Of a DNA stretch of 9,668 bases, positions 5,365 through 9,668 are shown one piece after another. The notes under the pieces were generated by a model. It was given only the letters and a program-made list of their open reading frames with translations, had not been told where the DNA came from and did no database searches. Both the position numbers and the translations under genes were made by a program. This stretch comes from an uncultured Bacilli bacterium (GTDB lineage: Bacteria > Bacillota_I > Bacilli_A > RF39 > UBA660). The stretch is from assembly GCA_910576985.1 (NCBI GenBank), contig CAJTLA010000054.1, forward strand, positions 1 through 9,668. Direction: 5' to 3'. The number at the start of each line of letters is the position of its first letter. Within the stretch, counting starts at the first letter, position 1.

Positions 5365-7459
5365 AGAATTTTTTAGAAACTTCATAAGATATTTTACGGT
5401 TCACTGGATATTCATAATTTAATCCAGTACTTTGATAAAAACTATCTGGTGAAACAACGACCATTGACATCACTGGATTATCATATGGAACATAGCCTGC
5501 AAATGTCGTCGTAATTGTTTCTGTATCAACAACACCATCTCCATTTGTATCCATAAAACTTTGACTAGTTCCCGTTTTTCCAGCTGAATTTAAACTTGGA
5601 TCAATACTATAATATCCTGTTCCATTACTTTCCATCACCATTTTAAAACCTTGTTTCATACGATCAAAATATTTCTGTTCTGTTGTCACATGATTTAATA
5701 CAACTGGTTCCACTTCATATATTTTTTCAGTTAATTTTTCCTCTGTAGGAGCATACACTTCTTTTAACAAATGTGGCTGAATTCTTTTTCCACCATTCGC
5801 AATCGTAGAAATATATTGTGACAATTGAATAGGTGTATAAGTATCATATTGCCCAATTGCAAGATCAAGCAAATGTCCAGAAAGAGTACTATTCCCTTTG
5901 TATCCTAAACTTTCTACAGGAACATCAATTCCTGTTTTCACACCAAGACCAAATTCTGCAAATGTATTTCGGTAAGTTGTAAAGGCATCTTTATTCAGTG
6001 ATAAAGGACCATTATAAATATATCGGCCTCCACCAACATTAATAGCAGTTCTAAATTGATAGGTATTAGAAGAATACTTCAAAGCATATAAATCATTGAT
6101 ATTCCCATATGCCTGCCAAGAACATTTTATTGGAGTCGCTGCGATTTTAATACAAGCATCATTTCGAACCTCTCCTATTTTCATAGCACCGGTATTATAC
6201 CCAACAATATGTGAAGCACCTTTAATCACAGATCCTACTACAACAGGTGAAGTTACAACTCCAGGTGTATAATCTCGAAATCCATAACTTCCATCACTTT
6301 TTTGATAAATTTGCTTTCCAACCATCGCAAGTACTTCACCAGTATGAGGATTCGTAATAACTACAAAAGAACGATTATAATACATCGTATTCGGTTCTTG
6401 TTTCGCCTTTAAAATATGCTCTTCTAATAACTTTTCAATCGCTTGTTGTAACTCAATATCAATTGTTAAAACCAAATCATTTCCTCTAGAACCTTCTTCA
6501 ATTAATTTATATTCTCCCCCTTGTAATACTTGATATTTATTCTTCTTTCCTCTCAAATAATTTTCGTATTGATATTCTAAATAACTTGTCCCAACACGAT
6601 CATCCAAGGAATAACCTTTTGCTAAATAATCATCTTTAAGTTCATAAGGAATTCCATTTTCAGTCGTAGAAACAGTTCCCAACATCGTTTTAAAACTTTC
6701 TCCATAAGGATAAATACGTTCCCAATCAAGACGTGTATTCACACCCTTTAACTGATCCAAATTTTCACTAATTTTCGCATACTCTTGATCTGTAACATCT
6801 TTATTTTTTATAACTTTTTCTGAATAAGAATATCCTTTATTCATAAGTGTATAAATATAAGCAGCTCTTTTATCTCTTTCATCATATACACTCAATTCTT
6901 CTGCTGTAATTCGTTCTAACTGTAACTTTTCAATATCCTCATTTTTTAATTTTCTCTCTTCTAACTGTTGCCATTCTGAATCCTTGATTTTCTCTTTTGC
7001 CTTTTTTTGATTCAATTTAATCCAAAACTTTTTTAATTCTTTTTCTTTCAAACTAGAAATATCTAAAACAAGCATATCTGAAAGAGTATAGGCAAGCTCA
7101 ATCTCTTGTTTTACTGTCATTCCGTTTGTCTTTTTATAATAAATAGTTTTTACTGGTACATTATCTACCAATAATTTATGATTTCGATCATAAATTCGCC
7201 CCCTTGGAGCAGTTGATCCTTCTACGATTTTTGTATTAAGTTGTTCCACCTTTTTTACATAATAATCATTTTTAAAAACTTGAACATAAAATAGATCACT
7301 TAATAAAACAGTCATACCAACAATAATAATTCCAATTAATACATAATATCTTTTTTCGACGATTGATGCAATATTTCTTTCCTTTTTTTTGTTAAATGAT
7401 TTATAAGTTTGTTTGGTTCTTGATTTACTAATCTTAAGCGGTTTTGGTTGCTTCATCAT
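5348..7459 (-). CDS. pbpA: Class B penicillin-binding protein 2 (PbpA/PBP2b-type transpeptidase)
   Basis: This is a membrane-anchored D,D-transpeptidase that cross-links peptidoglycan. Residues here are counted from a possible TTG at 7471; the ATG at 7459 is residue 5. After a basic cytoplasmic tail and a membrane segment (43-65), the pedestal begins with APRGRIYDRN (88-97). A lysine/glutamate-rich helical insert follows (about 120-245). The transpeptidase domain has the three expected motifs: S414-V-I-K417, S467-S-N469 and K632-T-G634. Total length (703 from ATG) fits PbpA of Bacillus. An acidic DTNGDGVVDTE loop follows the KTG motif (641-651). The start region overlaps the end of sodA by 26 bases and has no clear Shine-Dalgarno site, so translational coupling is likely. 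The subtype (elongation-linked PBP2) is inferred from the GSVIKGAS sequence and gene neighbourhood. Confidence 0.92.
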   Translation of the reverse strand: MMKQPKPLKISKSRTKQTYKSFNKKKERNIASIVEKRYYVLIGIIIVGMTVLLSDLFYVQVFKNDYYVKKVEQLNTKIVEGSTAPRGRIYDRNHKLLVDNVPVKTIYYKKTNGMTVKQEIELAYTLSDMLVLDISSLKEKELKKFWIKLNQKKAKEKIKDSEWQQLEERKLKNEDIEKLQLERITAEELSVYDERDKRAAYIYTLMNKGYSYSEKVIKNKDVTDQEYAKISENLDQLKGVNTRLDWERIYPYGESFKTMLGTVSTTENGIPYELKDDYLAKGYSLDDRVGTSYLEYQYENYLRGKKNKYQVLQGGEYKLIEEGSRGNDLVLTIDIELQQAIEKLLEEHILKAKQEPNTMYYNRSFVVITNPHTGEVLAMVGKQIYQKSDGSYGFRDYTPGVVTSPVVVGSVIKGASHIVGYNTGAMKIGEVRNDACIKIAATPIKCSWQAYGNINDLYALKYSSNTYQFRTAINVGGGRYIYNGPLSLNKDAFTTYRNTFAEFGLGVKTGIDVPVESLGYKGNSTLSGHLLDLAIGQYDTYTPIQLSQYISTIANGGKRIQPHLLKEVYAPTEEKLTEKIYEVEPVVLNHVTTEQKYFDRMKQGFKMVMESNGTGYYSIDPSLNSAGKTGTSQSFMDTNGDGVVDTETITTTFAGYVPYDNPVMSMVVVSPDSFYQSTGLNYEYPVNRKISYEVSKKFFEIYR

Positions 7460-8006
7460 ATCGTTTTTCAATTACATCAAAATCTATTAAGTCAAAAAAA
7501 GTATCAATATATTGGTTTCGTTCATTTTTATAATCTAAATAATAGGCATGTTCCCACAAATCAATATTCATAATCGGAATCATATCATATAAATAAGGAG
7601 TTTCTTGATTACTCATATTAACAATATCCAATTCTTTTTTACTGTTTAACACCAAAAAAGTATATCCAGATCCAATCAAATATTGAGCGATTTTTTGAAA
7701 TTCTTGTTTAAAATTTTCAAATGAACCATATTTTTTTATAATTGCTTGTTCTAACGATTTTGAAGGACGATGCACACCTTTCATGTTCATCTCATCAAAA
7801 TACATTTCATGATTCAATACACCTCCTGCATTGTGCAAAATCAAGCCTCTTTTTTCAATTGGAAATTGATCAATGTTTAAAACTGCCTCTAATGGTGTAA
7901 TATCATTACCAACCAATTTATGAAATTGATTTTGATAATTTTTATATAATTTATCATAATGATAATACATAGTTTCTTCACTTAAAATTGGTTCAAACTG
8001 ATTCAT
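7434..8006 (-). CDS. sodA: Superoxide dismutase, Fe/Mn family
   Basis: The enzyme converts superoxide to oxygen and hydrogen peroxide in the cytoplasm. It has 190 residues, slightly short because the usual N-terminal LPYAYDALEP is reduced to MNQFEPI. The four metal ligands align: His16 (MYYHYDK), His66 (LNHEMYF), Asp149 and His153 (DLWEHAYY). A Gly-Gly before the second ligand and Gln134 in the MSNQETP segment are the pattern of Mn-type rather than Fe-type enzymes. Second-shell residues differ: the His of KHH is Leu20, and three usual tryptophans are Phe70, Tyr115 and Phe117. A perfect AAGGAGG site is 7 bases before the ATG, with a promoter at 8051-8080. It overlaps the pbpA-like gene; in B. 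subtilis sodA and pbpA are near neighbours separated by yqgE, which is absent here. Confidence 0.93.
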   Translation of the reverse strand: MNQFEPILSEETMYYHYDKLYKNYQNQFHKLVGNDITPLEAVLNIDQFPIEKRGLILHNAGGVLNHEMYFDEMNMKGVHRPSKSLEQAIIKKYGSFENFKQEFQKIAQYLIGSGYTFLVLNSKKELDIVNMSNQETPYLYDMIPIMNIDLWEHAYYLDYKNERNQYIDTFFDLIDFDVIEKRYDEATKTA

Positions 8007-8050
8007 TTTCTGGCCTCCTTATTATTAATCTATGAAATATTTCCTACATT

Positions 8051-8080
8051 ATTCTATGAACTTTACATATAATATGTCGA
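8051..8080 (-). promoter_or_regulatory. Promoter of sodA
   Basis: On the minus strand TCGACA (8075-8080) and TAGAAT (8051-8056) are each one base off consensus and 18 bases apart. The -35 box overlaps the first bases of the ribosome binding site of the divergent DUF2624-like gene. Confidence 0.6.
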
Positions 8081-8084
8081 GGTG
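8068..8084 (+). promoter_or_regulatory. -10 box and ribosome binding site of the DUF2624-like gene
   Basis: A perfect TATAAT (8068-8073) is followed by GAGGTG (8079-8084), which sits 5 bases before the ATG at 8090. No good -35 box is seen at the proper distance. If TATAAT is the -10, the start of transcription falls within or near the ribosome binding site, so the leader would be very short. Confidence 0.45.
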
Positions 8085-8089
8085 AATTT

Positions 8090-8353
8090 ATGAAGGAACT
8101 GTTGATTCAAAGTTATGTAGATAAAATAACAAAAGATGATATTGCTCTATTCGCACGTTCTAAAAACATCATATTAGAGTCAAAAGAACTTGATGTACTA
8201 TATGATACATTAAAGAAAGAGTGGAAAAAAATACTCTATGAAAATCCTACTCCAGTGTTTAAAGATTTAAAAACAAAATTAAATGAAACTACATATGAAC
8301 AAGGAATCGAATTATTTTATGAAATGAAACAAAAATATCAATCTTTCTTATAA
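8090..8353 (+). CDS. yqfT: DUF2624 (YqfT-like) small helical protein
   Basis: This is an 87-residue, mostly helical, charged protein of unknown function. The order YVDKITKDDIALFARSKNI (9-27), an unordered central segment around ENPTPVF, and a C-terminal YEQGIELFYEMKQKYQSFL (69-87) fits DUF2624: a helix-turn-helix-like start and an ending of the 'kl..qF' kind. Sequence similarity alone is weak. The stronger argument is position: it lies between nfo and sodA, and in B. subtilis yqfT is next to nfo (yqfS). Orientation relative to nfo differs here (convergent), as I recall the Bacillus genes being co-directional. A GAGGTG site supports the start. The last 16 bases overlap the end of nfo on the other strand. 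There are no signal or membrane segments. Confidence 0.6.
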   Translation: MKELLIQSYVDKITKDDIALFARSKNIILESKELDVLYDTLKKEWKKILYENPTPVFKDLKTKLNETTYEQGIELFYEMKQKYQSFL

Positions 8354-9264
8354 TATTTTCGAATATCCTCTATTAAATTATGATTCATTTTTTTATTTTT
8401 AATCATTTCAATTTCAAATTTATATGGAGGATATGCTTTTGCTTTTTCAATATCGTCAATACCTACATAAGGGGTCTCTAATATTTTAGGGACCTCTTTT
8501 AATTTAGGATGGTAAATTGCAAACATTAAATTTTCAAATCCAATATGACCATATCCAACATTTTCATGTCGATCTTTGTGACTTCCTTTACTATTTTTAC
8601 TATCATTAATATGAAGAACCCATAATTTTGAAAGTCCAATTATTTCATCAAATTCTGTCAAAATAGAATCAAAATCATCCATGGAATAACCTGCATCATG
8701 AACATGACAAGTATCTAAGCAAACGCCTATTTTTTCTGGATATTTCATATGATTCAAAATGGAAGCAATTTCTTCAAATGTTTTTCCACACTCGCTTCCC
8801 TTTCCTGCCATCGTTTCCAAACATATTTTAACATTTGTTTTACTGTCAACAACAGTGTTAAGTGCTCTTACAATATTGTCAATTCCAATTTCACTTCCTA
8901 ATCCAACATGACTTCCAGGATGTAACACCAAAAGTTCAATTCCAAGTCGTTCTACTCTTTCAATTTCTTCTTTTAAAAAGCGAATTGAAAAATCATATTT
9001 ATCATTATTGTTTGCCAAATTGATAATATAAGGAGCATGAACTACTACCTTTTTCTGGTCAATTCCTTGCTCTTCCATGAGTTTATGAGCAAGACTAGTA
9101 AGTTCTAAATCAATACTAGAGCGTTTGGTATTTTGTGGTGCTCCAGTATAAAACATAAATGTATTTGCACCATAAGATAAAGCTTCTAATGTAGCCCCTA
9201 ATAATTGTTCTTGCTTGTTAAAAGAGACATGTGATCCCAATAATAATTTTTCCACAAGTATCAT
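8338..9264 (-). CDS. nfo: Deoxyribonuclease IV (AP endonuclease IV)
   Basis: This zinc-dependent enzyme cleaves 5' of abasic sites in base excision repair. Counted from the ATG at 9264 it has 308 residues. All nine expected zinc ligands are present: His76, His115, Glu150, Asp184, His187, His218, Asp231, His233 and Glu263, in the motifs VVVHAPY, LLVLHPGSH, ICLETMAGKG, CLDTCHVHD, WVLHIND, SHKDRHENVG and ILETPYVG. The open frame reaches 9375, but those extra 37 residues are outside the family. The true start is either ATG 9264 or GTG 9255. The latter has GGGG about 9 bases upstream and gives MEKLLLGSHVSF, close to the family's normal start. In Bacillus spores nfo contributes to repair during outgrowth, which fits the yunB signal of sporulation. 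Confidence 0.95.
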   Translation of the reverse strand: MILVEKLLLGSHVSFNKQEQLLGATLEALSYGANTFMFYTGAPQNTKRSSIDLELTSLAHKLMEEQGIDQKKVVVHAPYIINLANNNDKYDFSIRFLKEEIERVERLGIELLVLHPGSHVGLGSEIGIDNIVRALNTVVDSKTNVKICLETMAGKGSECGKTFEEIASILNHMKYPEKIGVCLDTCHVHDAGYSMDDFDSILTEFDEIIGLSKLWVLHINDSKNSKGSHKDRHENVGYGHIGFENLMFAIYHPKLKEVPKILETPYVGIDDIEKAKAYPPYKFEIEMIKNKKMNHNLIEDIRKYYKKD

Positions 9265-9280
9265 CCCCAAATCAATACCT

Positions 9281-9309
9281 ATTGTATCATGGAAAAAGAA
9301 TGAAATAAA
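9281..9309 (-). promoter_or_regulatory. Weak candidate promoter for nfo
   Basis: TACAAT (9281-9286, minus strand) is a good -10 box, and TTTATT (9304-9309) is a poor -35 box at 17 bases. The predicted transcript would start around 9274, which leaves a leader of about 10 bases to ATG 9264 or about 20 to GTG 9255. The rest of 9265-9405 holds nothing else that I can identify apart from the palindrome at 9393-9408. Confidence 0.35.
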
Positions 9310-9392
9310 TAGAAAAAAGTTGTTTTTCCCAATTTTTGGATCAAAAAAATATGGGTTATTAAACTTTATCCCCATATTTTAGTTTGTTAAAA

Positions 9393-9408
9393 TGATAGAA
9401 TTCTATCA
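9393..9408 (-). terminator. Perfect 16-base palindrome at the end of the lectin-like gene, possible terminator
   Basis: TGATAGAATTCTATCA is fully self-complementary. On the minus strand its first three bases are the TGA stop of the upstream lectin-like gene and it is followed by TTTT, so it could fold as a 6-base-pair stem with an AATT loop and act as a weak terminator. A binding site for a dimeric regulator is the alternative. Confidence 0.45.
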
Positions 9409-9668
9409 ATCAAGTATTACCACCCGGAACGAGTACTTGCTGTACTCACTACCATCGGCGAGACTGAAGTAGAACACTCCTGCATTCGTCCCATTGTCAT
9501 AGTAACCGCCACGATGGAACCACGGGCTACTCGAATCGACGAAGTTGACGAAATCTGAATACCATCCGCTCGTCTCACTTAGTGCATGTCCGTAACATAT
9601 TCCTGAGTTACATGCTGACGTTGCTGAATCACTCGTATAATTATCGTAATATTTACTTGCTGGTAAGC
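9406..9668 (-). CDS. C-terminal end of a surface protein with a C-type-lectin/FGE-like domain (5' end outside the window)
   Basis: Reading the minus strand from 9666 gives 86 open codons and a TGA at 9406-9408. There is no start, so the gene continues beyond the window. The visible part has ACNSGICYGHALSE (18-31), SGWYSDFVNFV (33-43), SPWFHRGGYYDNG (47-59), AGVFYFS (62-68) and YSFRVVILD (78-86). Order and spacing resemble the FGE/C-type-lectin ends (W..RGG ... G..AG.F.F ... SFRVVL) found on prepilin-like surface proteins of gut Bacillota and on targets of diversity-generating retroelements. Cys19 and Cys24 may form a disulfide. Composition departs sharply from the rest of the window: 47% GC by hand count, with many C-ending codons (TTC, TAC, GAC, AGC) and frequent CG dinucleotides, which suggests transfer or special selection. 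The family call comes from memory of such sequences. Confidence 0.7.
   Translation of the reverse strand, partial: LPASKYYDNYTSDSATSACNSGICYGHALSETSGWYSDFVNFVDSSSPWFHRGGYYDNGTNAGVFYFSLADGSEYSKYSFRVVILD

Noticed and set aside
9265..9375. N-terminal extension of nfo by 37 residues
   Set aside because: The extra residues are phenylalanine/lysine-rich and unrelated to the family, and they cover the likely promoter region.
1..9668. Possible UGA=Trp mollicute genetic code
   Set aside because: TGA ends several genes at family-typical lengths, and tryptophans at conserved sites use TGG.
1..9668. CRISPR arrays, tRNA or rRNA genes, insertion-sequence ends
   Set aside because: No regularly spaced repeats, cloverleaf with CCA/T-loop signatures, or transposase with flanking inverted repeats were seen; the Rpn-type tail alone is not an insertion sequence.

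Overview
The window is low-GC Bacillota DNA, most likely from a spore-forming member of the Bacilli, possibly an uncultured gut lineage. The whole window is AT-rich with Bacillus-like Shine-Dalgarno sites (AAGGAGG or AGGTGA types), TATAAT-type promoters and bacterial code 11: TGA is used as a stop several times and Trp is TGG, which argues against a UGA=Trp mollicute. A class B penicillin-binding protein shows that the cell makes peptidoglycan, and a YunB homologue points to a sporulation programme.

Layout. At the left edge is the tail of an Rpn-type (PD-(D/E)XK) protein that ends inside a bidirectional terminator (242-270). Next, on the minus strand, is a two-gene unit with its own promoter: an MBOAT-like membrane protein (1328-2476) and a DHHW/AlgJ-like protein (273-1319). 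Both look like members of a polysaccharide O-acylation pair, but both lack the residues expected to do the chemistry. Upstream of them is yunB (2543-3289), divergent from a two-CBS-domain protein (3363-3821). A membrane-anchored protein with two cysteines follows (3857-4279). Then comes a translation operon, rpmG (bL33), an unrecognised 64-residue basic protein, and efp (5304 down to 4355), with its own promoter and terminator. Further right are pbpA-like (5348-7459) and sodA (7434-8006), which overlap. sodA is divergent from a DUF2624/YqfT-like gene (8090-8353), whose end overlaps the end of nfo (8338-9264). As I recall the Bacillus subtilis map, nfo-yqfT, sodA, pbpA and rpmGA lie in the same neighbourhood, so this half looks like a conserved chromosomal block.

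The right edge (9406-9668) differs in character. It is the C-terminus of a gene on the minus strand, about 47% GC by hand count overall and 53% in its distal part, and it encodes a domain ending in a WFHRGG ... AG.F.F ... SFRVV pattern. This resembles the C-type-lectin/FGE-like ends of surface proteins that can be targets of diversity-generating retroelements. No reverse transcriptase or template repeat lies in the window.

The best candidates for something undescribed are the paired MBOAT/DHHW proteins with lost catalytic residues, the lectin-like C-terminus at the right edge, and the 64-residue protein between rpmG and efp. All family assignments come from motif recognition by eye; no search was run.
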